A model generated the notes under the pieces. That model made no database searches. It was not told where the DNA came from and worked only from the letters and a program-made list of their open reading frames with translations. A stretch of DNA of 64,000 bases from Clostridium saudiense (GTDB lineage Bacteria; Bacillota; Clostridia; Clostridiales; Clostridiaceae). This document shows positions 35,902-44,147 of the stretch, piece after piece (the first letter of the stretch is position 1; the number at the start of each line of letters is the position of its first letter). The stretch lies in NCBI RefSeq assembly GCF_000577815.1, contig NZ_CBYM010000002.1, forward strand, positions 62,001 through 126,000, in the 5' to 3' direction. The translations under genes and the position numbers were made by a program.

Positions 35902-38250
35902 CTATATTCTTATTAAATTAGTTCCAGATTGTCTTTGTACTTTGTTTATACTGTCTATAACAATCTTACCTAAAGTAGTTTGCCCGACCTGAATAGTAAA
36001 ATTAATAGGCTGGTCATTGTTATTATTAGTACTTGATTGTGAAGGTAATCTTTCAGCAACCTTATTAGCTAAATCAGTTATCCAACCAGTATTATTTTCA
36101 AGTGGCATTACAGCTTCTCTTCCTGCTTCACCAACCATTGCAATTGTTGGACTATCTATAATTCCTCCTTTTGCTAATTTAGGAATTTTACCTATAGTTG
36201 GTATACTAACACCTGGAACTTTATTTATTGTTTTTATCATAGTATTTATTCCGGAAATAGCTGCATTAACCATATCTATTATCAGATTTAAAGGCCATTT
36301 AACAACTCCTACTATTCCATTAAATATTCCTGAAAATATATTTACTACACCTTGCCAAGCTCTGCTCCAATTCCCAGTAAATACTCCAAGAATAAAATCT
36401 ATTAATCCATTAAATACTTGTAATAGAGATTTTATTAAATCTGAAATAAAAGCAATAGCAGTTCCTACACTATCAACTATATAGTTAAATACAGTAACAA
36501 AAATTGGCCCTAATGTCTTTACTAAAAAATCAACAATAGGAGATATAAATTTATTCCATATTTCAAGAACTCCATTTGTTAATTTCATAATAAATTCTCC
36601 AAGCTCTTCTACTAATCCTTTAAGGTGTTTATTCCATAATTGCGTAAGCATATCTAACGCATTTTCTATTATAGGTTTAATTACATTCTCCCAGGCATTT
36701 AGTATAAAACTTTGTATAGTTCCAAAGAAATCTTTTATATTTTTTATTAATGTTTTCCCGTACTTATCCCAAAGATTAGTTAATATTGTTCCTATGTCTG
36801 TTGTAACAGTACTTATAAATTCCTTTATGTTATTCCACACTTCTATTACAGAATCTCTAAACTGTTCATTAGTTCTCCATAAATAAACTATATTACCCAC
36901 TAATAACCCTATCACTGTTGAAATTGCTACTATCGGCCAACTTATACCACTTATTGCATATCCTAATGCATAAAATGCTAATTGTACACTTTCTATTATT
37001 TTTGTCCAATTTGACATTACAAAATAAGTTGTAAAAGCAGCTGCTATTCCTGCTAAAGCTGATATTATTACATCTTTATTTGTTATAATAAATTCTTTTA
37101 ATGTATTAAAACATTTTTTTATTTTATCAGCAAAAGCTTGTATCTTTTCACTAACTTCTGTTACTGATGATAGAAAGCCACCTTCTCCTAAGTCTAGTCC
37201 AGATGTATCTATTCCACCACCCGAACTCCCTCCAGAACTTCCAGAGCTTCCACTCGATTGATTTAATGTATTTATTTCATCAAATCCAGCTAATGATTTA
37301 ATAGCTTTTTTAGCATTATTTGCACTGTCAGTAGTATCGTCTAAACTATCTCCTAATCCACTAACAGCACTTGTTTGACTAGCTATAGATTCAGTTTGTT
37401 GTTGTGCTGCTTTAGGTTTACCAAATAAAGCTGTTGTAAATTGAGCAATTATTGATATAGCTTTGCTTAATGCATTCATAAAAGTAGTTAATGGTGGTAG
37501 TATAGCATTATAAATTGGTAAAAAAGCTTGTCCTAGTGTTAGCTGAACATTTTTTAAACTTGCAATAAATTGATTATGCCTTGTTTGGGTTGTATCAGCT
37601 AATGTATTTCCATACCTTGCATATGTTTGTTCCAATATAGCTGCAAGTCTTATTTGTTGTTGTGTTTGGAAATTTAATTGTTGCCATGACTTCCCATTAG
37701 CTAGTTGTTTAAAGGCTTCCGTACTCTGAAGCATAGAAACTTGTGTATAAACTCCTAAATCCTCAATGGCTTCAGTTGAACCAAGCATACCAGATCTAAT
37801 TCTTTCTGCTGTATCTTCAAAAGTCCTACCAGTTTTACTAGCTATTATTGAAGTTGCTTTCATTAATTCTTGTGTACTATTAGCTATTTCTTTAGTATTG
37901 CTTTGAAAGCTTGATATTAAGTTACTATAAGTTGAACCGTACTTATATCCTTCTTGAATGCTCATCCCATATGCTTGTGATTGACTTTTAACCCAATCTC
38001 CAAAAGCTTTTGCACTACCTTGCATAGTCCTATTTATATTTTCTATTGAGCTTTCAACGCTCATGGCATCTTCAACGCTATCTTTGATAAGTTCCCCTAT
38101 CTTTATAGCTGCGAAAATACCTGCAACTTTCCCCATTATACTGCTTACATTTCTTTGAAAGTTGGAAAGACTTTTTTGAGCTTTATTAAGTCCAGTTTGC
38201 ATATTGCTAAAGTCTGCTCCACCTCTAATAAGCAAATTCTTAACTGCCAG
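35902..38250 (-). CDS. Tail tape measure protein (782 aa)
   Basis: Sets tail length and helps DNA entry. The N-terminal third is coiled (DFSNMQTGLNKAQKSLSNFQ); hydrophobic helices occupy the middle (PIVAISTVIGLLVGNIVYLW, IGVVKWPLNLIIDMV), preceded by a Gly/Ser linker near residue 345; the end carries GGIIDSPTIAMVGEAGREAV, a conserved tape-measure tail motif. The best start is CTG at 38250 (reads L/M-A-V-K-N-L-L-I-R-G-G), because GGAGGTGA lies 5 nt upstream; the nearest ordinary start codon is TTG 38235 without a ribosome site. Confidence 0.82.
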   Translation of the reverse strand: MAVKNLLIRGGADFSNMQTGLNKAQKSLSNFQRNVSSIMGKVAGIFAAIKIGELIKDSVEDAMSVESSIENINRTMQGSAKAFGDWVKSQSQAYGMSIQEGYKYGSTYSNLISSFQSNTKEIANSTQELMKATSIIASKTGRTFEDTAERIRSGMLGSTEAIEDLGVYTQVSMLQSTEAFKQLANGKSWQQLNFQTQQQIRLAAILEQTYARYGNTLADTTQTRHNQFIASLKNVQLTLGQAFLPIYNAILPPLTTFMNALSKAISIIAQFTTALFGKPKAAQQQTESIASQTSAVSGLGDSLDDTTDSANNAKKAIKSLAGFDEINTLNQSSGSSGSSGGSSGGGIDTSGLDLGEGGFLSSVTEVSEKIQAFADKIKKCFNTLKEFIITNKDVIISALAGIAAAFTTYFVMSNWTKIIESVQLAFYALGYAISGISWPIVAISTVIGLLVGNIVYLWRTNEQFRDSVIEVWNNIKEFISTVTTDIGTILTNLWDKYGKTLIKNIKDFFGTIQSFILNAWENVIKPIIENALDMLTQLWNKHLKGLVEELGEFIMKLTNGVLEIWNKFISPIVDFLVKTLGPIFVTVFNYIVDSVGTAIAFISDLIKSLLQVFNGLIDFILGVFTGNWSRAWQGVVNIFSGIFNGIVGVVKWPLNLIIDMVNAAISGINTMIKTINKVPGVSIPTIGKIPKLAKGGIIDSPTIAMVGEAGREAVMPLENNTGWITDLANKVAERLPSQSSTNNNNDQPINFTIQVGQTTLGKIVIDSINKVQRQSGTNLIRI

Positions 38251-38871
38251 TTATCTCACCTCCTAAAATATTATTTAAGAGTTTGATTTGATTTAACATT
38301 TCTTCATCTGTCATTTCTTTTTTATGATTTTTCTTTAAAATATCATCAAGCTTAGGTTTATTTTTACCTAAGAATTGAATAGTCCACATTGCATTAATAT
38401 AAGCTAGAGTTAATTTCTCTTCTGCCTCTTCTTCGCTTCTCTTTGCATAAGCATTAACCACTAAGCTAAATTCATATGGTGTTAGCTCCCAAAACTCTAA
38501 AGGAGACAAACCACAAAGGGTAGCGATTTTCAAACTTTCCTTTATAGAAAATTCTTCATCGTTACCCTCTAATCGTTTTTTTCTTCATTTACTTCATTGC
38601 CACCAAAAGCTTCATTAAAGGCTTTTCCCATTGCTTCTATTACTTCTAAGAAATTTCCCTTTTCATCTATTAAATCCATAACCTTATCTGGATTTAATTT
38701 TTTATCTTCATGCATTAATCCTGCACATATAACTATAGCTGTATCTTTCATAGTTAATCCCTCTAAATCTAATTTTGCTATTGGTTTCTTTAACTTTTCT
38801 TCTATGTATGACATAGCTTTCATACCATATCTAAAGTTTCTTGTTTTATCTAATTCTATTGGTACATACAT
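38240..38871 (-). CDS. Tail assembly chaperone, long -1 frameshift product (about 210 aa; G/GT-type)
   Basis: The short frame 38871-38569 contains the slippery heptamer A AAA AAC (38581-38575) four codons before its TAG. A -1 shift there reads on through CGA TTA GAG and joins, without a stop, the downstream frame beginning KIATLCGLSPLEFWEL and ending at 38240. The downstream frame has no ATG and only a TTG. This is the G/GT arrangement of long-tailed phages, where both products help assemble the tail around the tape measure gene's protein, encoded next. Confidence 0.82.
38569..38871 (-). CDS. Tail assembly chaperone, short product (100 aa; G-type)
   Basis: Begins MYVPIELDKTRNFRYGMKAM and ends NEEKND. 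It is the unshifted product of the frameshift pair, made in excess in known systems. TAAGGAGGAATAAAT precedes the ATG. Small, charged and helical, as expected of gpG-like proteins. Confidence 0.78.
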   Translation of the reverse strand: MYVPIELDKTRNFRYGMKAMSYIEEKLKKPIAKLDLEGLTMKDTAIVICAGLMHEDKKLNPDKVMDLIDEKGNFLEVIEAMGKAFNEAFGGNEVNEEKND

Positions 38872-38873
38872 AT

Positions 38874-39032
38874 TTATTCCTCCTTAAACTTCACACGATC
38901 TACATAAGTTATTTTTATAGTATTTATTTCATCAGCTTTCTCTTCAAGAACATATCCAGTAACATTCTTTTGCTCTACTCCATCAATTAAGATTTTCTTA
39001 GTTATTCCCTTTTCTCTAATAATCTCTATCAT
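38874..39032 (-). CDS. Small tail-module protein (52 aa)
   Basis: Starts at ATG 39032 with AAAGGAG upstream and stops at 38874, reading MIEIIREKGITKKILIDGVE. It fits precisely between the tail tube gene (ends 39038) and the chaperone gene (starts 38871), so it is likely real. The function is unknown. Confidence 0.65.
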   Translation of the reverse strand: MIEIIREKGITKKILIDGVEQKNVTGYVLEEKADEINTIKITYVDRVKFKEE

Positions 39033-39037
39033 ATTTA

Positions 39038-39460
39038 TTATTCTCCTTTAACTGTTAGAGTTGGTTTTCCAGATACTTTAATTGTTGATCCAAAGCTAAT
39101 TAAATCTTCTAAACTTGCTCCCGTAGAAAATCCAGTAACAACTCCTTTAAATGCCCATTTAGCTCCTATACTCTCTGGAAATTCTATAGCAAAGCTTTGT
39201 TCTTCTCCAGATTCAAATGCATCATACATCTTTTTTTGTCCATCTGTTGAAGTTATTTCTAAATATCCACTTAAACTAACTTCTCCTGCATCTTTAAATC
39301 CACCTATAAATTGTCTATATCCTCCGTCACTATCCAATGTAGTAGTGTCTAGAGTATCTGCGCTTAACTCAATACCGCCTATTTCTGTTAATCCACCAAC
39401 CTTTACAGCTGATGCTGTTTCTCCTATTTTTAAAACAGTTCCTAAACTTCTTGTTGCCAT
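39038..39460 (-). CDS. Major tail tube protein (140 aa)
   Basis: Begins MATRSLGTVLKIGETASAVK; the segments IGGIELSADTLDTTTLDSDG and FKDAGEVSLSGYLE are hallmarks of siphovirus tail tube subunits. The length is typical. It precedes the chaperones and tape measure, as in the canonical order. GGAGGAATAAGA precedes the ATG. Confidence 0.85.
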   Translation of the reverse strand: MATRSLGTVLKIGETASAVKVGGLTEIGGIELSADTLDTTTLDSDGGYRQFIGGFKDAGEVSLSGYLEITSTDGQKKMYDAFESGEEQSFAIEFPESIGAKWAFKGVVTGFSTGASLEDLISFGSTIKVSGKPTLTVKGE

Positions 39461-39462
39461 TC

Positions 39463-39846
39463 TTATTCCTCCTTATAATAAACTGTAAAAGTTATAATAC
39501 CTCTGTGTAACTTTAATTGTTCTTCATAACTTTCTGATATATCAGTAATATCTATATCTTGAATATATAAATTTTCTTTGCCTATACTTTTTAGTGAGCC
39601 CTTAATGATTATATCTTCAATCTTTTTAGTTATATCTTTCATTTCAAAGTAAGAACTACATAAAATGTTAAGTATTAAGTAACACTCTCTATCTTCTGTT
39701 ACTCCACCCAAATCTTTTAAAGGCTTCTTTCTTGTTATATAAACTAAATAAGGTGGCTTTTGACCTTCTGGAGCATTCATAGGGAATATTTTATTTTCTA
39801 ACTCACTAACTTTATTTAATTCATATCTTAAAGCTTTCTCTATCAT
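39463..39846 (-). CDS. Tail completion/terminator protein, DUF3168/gp17-like (127 aa)
   Basis: Begins MIEKALRYELNKVSELENKI; FPMNAPEGQKPPYLVY is the conserved region of this group. It caps the tail tube at the head end. It overlaps the preceding gene by 4 bp. Confidence 0.7.
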   Translation of the reverse strand: MIEKALRYELNKVSELENKIFPMNAPEGQKPPYLVYITRKKPLKDLGGVTEDRECYLILNILCSSYFEMKDITKKIEDIIIKGSLKSIGKENLYIQDIDITDISESYEEQLKLHRGIITFTVYYKEE

Positions 39847-40292
39847 TTCCCACCTAATGCCTTATCTATATTTTTACTCATTTCATTAACTATTTTCTTG
39901 GTTATAGCTCCACTATTATCTTCCATAGACCTTTTCATGAAATGAAATCCTGGTATATACCTTCCATTCCTCGCAAAGAATCCATACTCTTGAGAAGCTG
40001 GATAATAGCCTGTAACTTTCCCCTCTTTATTTTTCTTTTGAAATATATCATTTTTACTTCTATCAAAAACAACTTGGTAAACTTTTTTACCTTTAGTTCT
40101 AGATTTTTCACCTATTAACTTCATTCCAGCTTTTAATTCTCCAGTATCTTCTGGGGCATTTTTCTTAGCACTTTTAAGAGCTATATTCATACCTTTTTTA
40201 GCTGCTGGAGTTACACATTTTTGAGGAACTTGTCCTAATTTCTTGATGGACTTTTGCAACTCCTTCATGCCTTCTATCTTGAAATTAGCCAT
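39843..40292 (-). CDS. HK97 gp10-like head-tail joining protein (149 aa)
   Basis: Begins MANFKIEGMKELQKSIKKLG and contains KKNAPEDTGELKAGMK, the typical HK97 gp10 family signature, with HFMKRSMEDN near the end. It starts one base into the upstream gene's stop. It joins head and tail. Confidence 0.85.
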   Translation of the reverse strand: MANFKIEGMKELQKSIKKLGQVPQKCVTPAAKKGMNIALKSAKKNAPEDTGELKAGMKLIGEKSRTKGKKVYQVVFDRSKNDIFQKKNKEGKVTGYYPASQEYGFFARNGRYIPGFHFMKRSMEDNSGAITKKIVNEMSKNIDKALGGK

Positions 40293-40624
40293 TATATCAA
40301 CTCCTTACATAAAAGTTGTAGTTCTATATTTCTTTCTTGAAAGTTAATTACAGATTCAATAGAGAATATCCTATTATTAAACTTTATTCTCATGTTAGGC
40401 ATTATTCCTTCAATGTACCTTATTTTAACCTTATGGCTTATCTCACTATTTACTGTTTCTGCTGCAAAAAACTCTTTCCCACTAATCGGATATATTCCAG
40501 CTCTAACATTTAATATATCCTCCCATAGTTCAGAAACTTCCCCATATTCATTTTGAGAATTATTAAGTTTTTGAATTGTTATTCTATGCCTTAATTCTCC
40601 TGGATTAATTCTATATCTACTCAT
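40292..40624 (-). CDS. Head closure/head-tail adaptor protein (110 aa)
   Basis: Begins MSRYRINPGELRHRITIQKL, the SPP1 gp16/HK97-type head closure signature, with GEVSELWEDILNVRAGIYPI following. It seals the portal after packaging. Confidence 0.85.
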   Translation of the reverse strand: MSRYRINPGELRHRITIQKLNNSQNEYGEVSELWEDILNVRAGIYPISGKEFFAAETVNSEISHKVKIRYIEGIMPNMRIKFNNRIFSIESVINFQERNIELQLLCKELI

Positions 40625-40632
40625 AAGATCAC

Positions 40633-40917
40633 CTACAATAAATTAACTGCATACATATCTAATATATTTGTGATTACAGTATTAGCTTTATTATCTTGAA
40701 CCGAAAATACTCTATTGTCATACATTTCATTACACAGCACCATTAAAGCTATTGTTAAATCTTCCTTATTATCAATTTGCTCCTCATTTAATCCTGTATA
40801 ACTTTTTATATAGCTCTTTGCAGCTAATAATATATTGCTAAATATCTTATCATCATAATCATGATCAACATTTGCATACTCTTTTAAATCAGTAATAGTT
40901 ACTTCACTAATCTTCAC
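40633..40917 (-). CDS. Head-tail connector protein, gp6-like (94 aa)
   Basis: Starts with GTG at 40917. ITDLKEYANVDHDYDDKIFS, ILLAAKSYIKSYTGLNEEQI and LALMVLCNEMYDNR-like segments match the DNA-packaging connector (gp6) family. It overlaps the upstream 53-aa gene by 11 bp. Confidence 0.78.
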   Translation of the reverse strand: MKISEVTITDLKEYANVDHDYDDKIFSNILLAAKSYIKSYTGLNEEQIDNKEDLTIALMVLCNEMYDNRVFSVQDNKANTVITNILDMYAVNLL

Positions 40918-41068
40918 TAGCTTTCACCTTCTTTTTAGTTGCCTTTACCTCTTCTACATATCCTGCTTTAAGAAGATCTTGGAGTATAACTTTATCATTA
41001 CACTCCTTTTCCTCCCCTTTATACATAGAAAAAGCACCAGCAAAACTTACTAATGCTTTTACCTTCAT
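40907..41068 (-). CDS. Small protein between capsid and connector genes (53 aa)
   Basis: Begins MKVKALVSFAGAFSMYKGEE and ends in a lysine-rich tail. GAGGTGATTGA precedes ATG 41068. Related small proteins sit at this place in many Firmicute phages; they are thought to act at the head surface, but the function is unknown. Confidence 0.65.
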   Translation of the reverse strand: MKVKALVSFAGAFSMYKGEEKECNDKVILQDLLKAGYVEEVKATKKKVKASED

Positions 41069-41081
41069 TCAATCACCTCAA

Positions 41082-42251
41082 TTAAGCTCCCATTACTAGA
41101 GCAGCGATTTTCTGTTCATTTTCTATTTTAGAATCTAATTCAACCCATCCAACTACTCCAATAGCGTGTTGTGTAGCATATTTTTCTCTTAAAACTTCAA
41201 TATTTATATCTTCACTTAACTTAACAGCTAGTCCAGACATATCACCATAGTAAATAGATGTTTTTTCAGTTGCAATGGCATCCATATTTTCTGATGTATA
41301 AACATCTTTTCCTAATAAAGTATACCCCCATTTCGCTGACACATCTTTATTTAATAAGTAGTTTCCATCATTATCTTTTAATTTTCTTATAGCTGATCTA
41401 GTAGATTTATTCATTATCCATATTGCTCCTGCTTGATAAACATCTGGAACCATTTCTTGCACATCTATTAATTCATCAGCAGTTACAGCTGTAGCACTTG
41501 CTGCAGTTACTTTTTGCTTAACTGTACTTAAACCTGTTATCTTGCTTGGAGAACCCTTTAATAACTCTTTTTCAATAAATCTAGCAATACTTTCTGCCAT
41601 AGCAGTAATAACAAATGATATTAAATCAAAATTAGAATTGTTTAATAATGACTTAGACACCTTTGTTAATGCCCCTGCTAAATATCCTTTTAATTCTATG
41701 TTTAAAAATTTACCTGAACTTGATTCTAAATCAGTAAATTCTGTTGCATATGCTGTTGTAATTGCTGATGAAGATTCATCATAGTATGGAATAGTTAAAT
41801 CTCCTTTTACATTGTATCTAGTAGCTAATTGATATATTGGAGATATATCATAAACCTTCTTTATAATTTTTTGAGCAATTGTCTTAGGAATAACTGCTCC
41901 ATTATCGCCTACTGCTAAATTAGTTGCTGTTCTAGTTTCAACAACTCCTCTTATATAGTTTGCAAATGCTCTTTCCTCTAATTCTAACCCCTCTTCTGAA
42001 GCACTCTTCTTAGCTGGAATATTATTAAAATCTCTTTGTTCTTCTATTAAAATTAATGTTCTTTCTATTTTTTCTTTTTCTTTTTTTATTTCATCTACTC
42101 TTGCTATCTCTTCATCAGTAAACGCTCTTTGTTCAGCCTCTACTGATTCAACAATTCTTGTAAGCTCTAAAGCTAAATCTGCTCTTTGTTCTTCTAATCC
42201 TTTCTCATTTATTGGTAAAGTTCTGTATTCTGCTAATTTATTTTTTATCAT
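41082..42251 (-). CDS. Major capsid protein, HK97 fold (389 aa)
   Basis: The N-terminal ~100 residues are a charged coiled-coil scaffold (delta) domain, ending near RAFANYIRGVVETRT where the protease would cut. The HK97-fold domain follows with VIPKTIAQKIIKKVYDISPI and a C-terminal GVVGWVELDSKI. It assembles the procapsid; the delta domain is removed by the next gene's protease. Confidence 0.9.
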   Translation of the reverse strand: MIKNKLAEYRTLPINEKGLEEQRADLALELTRIVESVEAEQRAFTDEEIARVDEIKKEKEKIERTLILIEEQRDFNNIPAKKSASEEGLELEERAFANYIRGVVETRTATNLAVGDNGAVIPKTIAQKIIKKVYDISPIYQLATRYNVKGDLTIPYYDESSSAITTAYATEFTDLESSSGKFLNIELKGYLAGALTKVSKSLLNNSNFDLISFVITAMAESIARFIEKELLKGSPSKITGLSTVKQKVTAASATAVTADELIDVQEMVPDVYQAGAIWIMNKSTRSAIRKLKDNDGNYLLNKDVSAKWGYTLLGKDVYTSENMDAIATEKTSIYYGDMSGLAVKLSEDINIEVLREKYATQHAIGVVGWVELDSKIENEQKIAALVMGA

Positions 42252-42295
42252 TTTATCTACCTTCCTTTTGTGTATTTTTATAAAATAAAAACCCT

Positions 42296-42904
42296 TTATT
42301 TAAAAGGTTTTTTAAGCTCTTCTATTAATTTTTTAGTTTCAGCTACCACACTATCTGTTCTTTTCTCTTTGGTTTTAGATTCATCTATTGTTATAGCTTT
42401 AAAATCAGTTACTCTATTTTCTGTTAAGACTTCTTTATCATCTCTCATTTCAATAGATGTAGCTGAATATGCTGGATTTCTTGTATCATCAACTATAGTT
42501 ACTTCAAATAAATCTAATTCCTCTACAGTTCTTTTCTCGCACCCATTTTCTGATGTTTCCCAGCTATCTTTTTCTGCATAAAAACCAAAGCTCCATCCTC
42601 TTAATTGTTTGTTTTTAGCTTTTTCAATTACATCTGCATCTGTTACAGTACATATTGCTCTTAATCCTATATTATCTTCAAACAATTCAAGATTTCCCTC
42701 TGAAGTAGACCCAAGCTTTCTATTTTTATCATGGTTTAATAATAAATCCACATTAGCTCTTCTTTCTAAACTTCTTTGAAATGCTCCTGGCTTTATTTTT
42801 TCTACAAACCTACCTTTTACAGAAGGAATAGGCTTACTTTCTCTATCAACAGCATTTACGTACCCATCAAGGATTACGCTGTCATTACGAATCTCTATTC
42901 TCAT
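42296..42904 (-). CDS. HK97-family prohead protease (202 aa)
   Basis: Begins MRIEIRNDSVILDGYVNAVD; the catalytic histidine is in LLLNHDKNRKLG and the serine in RGWSFGFYA. It matures the capsid. ATG 42904 with AAAGGAGGTGATG is preferred over the upstream in-frame ATGs. It overlaps the portal gene end. Confidence 0.88.
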   Translation of the reverse strand: MRIEIRNDSVILDGYVNAVDRESKPIPSVKGRFVEKIKPGAFQRSLERRANVDLLLNHDKNRKLGSTSEGNLELFEDNIGLRAICTVTDADVIEKAKNKQLRGWSFGFYAEKDSWETSENGCEKRTVEELDLFEVTIVDDTRNPAYSATSIEMRDDKEVLTENRVTDFKAITIDESKTKEKRTDSVVAETKKLIEELKKPFK

Positions 42905-44129
42905 TATCATCACCTCCTTTCATATCTGATGTTTTATCAGTATTTGGTGTATATACCTGTCCTGTTTTAGTATTATAAAGAACATCACTTAAGCTTAATA
43001 AGATAGTATCTTCAAATAATTCAAGTGGTGGTAAATCTTCCTTGTATCTCGCTTCATTTACTCCCATAACTTTATTTTTAATGCCTATTTCATAAGCCTT
43101 GAATCTCTTTTCTATATCACCTTTTAACAATTCATTTGCATCATATCCAAAATAAAAAGACTTCTTCTCTTTTTCTAGAAGTAAGTCTCTATTAATACTT
43201 GATATTAAACTATTAAGTATAGGTAATATTGCCATTTTGAACATTTTATCAAAATCGCCTTCATTTGCTTTACCATCACCACTTATTATACTAGGTGGAA
43301 TATTTAATATTTTACAAATCTCTGAACCATTAGTAATTTTATTTTCATTAAGTTGTAGCTCTGTTGGAGTAGCTTGGCTTTCTTTAAAGTTTAATCCTTT
43401 GTTAAGTACAATACAGTTTTCAGTATTATTTGAATACATATTTCTCCATTGCTCTTTTAAATTAAGCATAGCTTCAATCCCTAGTTTGCCCTCTGATTCA
43501 ATAAATCCTTTTTTATTTCCTCCAGTTTTGCTTAATATATTCTCATACTTAAGAGAATTATATATAACAGAAAGCAATATAATATTCTCTTCTATTATTC
43601 CATATCCATCAAAACCATTATCTGTATGCCTTAATAATTTAACAAAATTATAAGGCTTATATATATGGCCATTTACTAATACATCATAATTTTTAAATAT
43701 TGGATCTACATTTCTATTTATGCTTACATCACTTTCTTTAACATAATGTAAACTTTTAATCTTTCCCATTTCTTTATTTATATAGATATATCCATTTCCC
43801 ATTAGCAAATAATCTATAACTAGAGCCTTTTTCATTTCAAATGAAGTAAGTGTATCTCCGGTTTCTTCATTCAAAAGTTTAAGCCTTATATCATCTTTTA
43901 TTTCTGTTACTTCTTCATTTTCTTCCTTATAAAGTTTAATAGGAATACTTGAAACTAATGATGATATTAACTCAACACATCCTGCTAAAGTAGGAATATT
44001 CAAAGCTTCTATTCTCGTTATACTATCTTCAATCAATCCTGCAGCTAACAATAAATCCTTTAATCCAGTTTCATCTTGCTCCAAGATTGACCGTTCTTCT
44101 TTTTTTCTTTTCCAAAACTTTAAATTCAT
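42885..44129 (-). CDS. Phage portal protein, HK97 family (414 aa)
   Basis: IPTLAGCVELISSLVSSIPI and MKKALVIDYLLMGNGYIYIN are portal signatures; ILNIPPSIISGDG matches the conserved core near the C-terminal third. It forms the dodecameric DNA channel and docks the terminase. It overlaps the protease start by 20 bp. Confidence 0.9.
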   Translation of the reverse strand: MNLKFWKRKKEERSILEQDETGLKDLLLAAGLIEDSITRIEALNIPTLAGCVELISSLVSSIPIKLYKEENEEVTEIKDDIRLKLLNEETGDTLTSFEMKKALVIDYLLMGNGYIYINKEMGKIKSLHYVKESDVSINRNVDPIFKNYDVLVNGHIYKPYNFVKLLRHTDNGFDGYGIIEENIILLSVIYNSLKYENILSKTGGNKKGFIESEGKLGIEAMLNLKEQWRNMYSNNTENCIVLNKGLNFKESQATPTELQLNENKITNGSEICKILNIPPSIISGDGKANEGDFDKMFKMAILPILNSLISSINRDLLLEKEKKSFYFGYDANELLKGDIEKRFKAYEIGIKNKVMGVNEARYKEDLPPLELFEDTILLSLSDVLYNTKTGQVYTPNTDKTSDMKGGDDNENRDS

Positions 44130-44147
44130 ATTTACACCCTCATTTTT

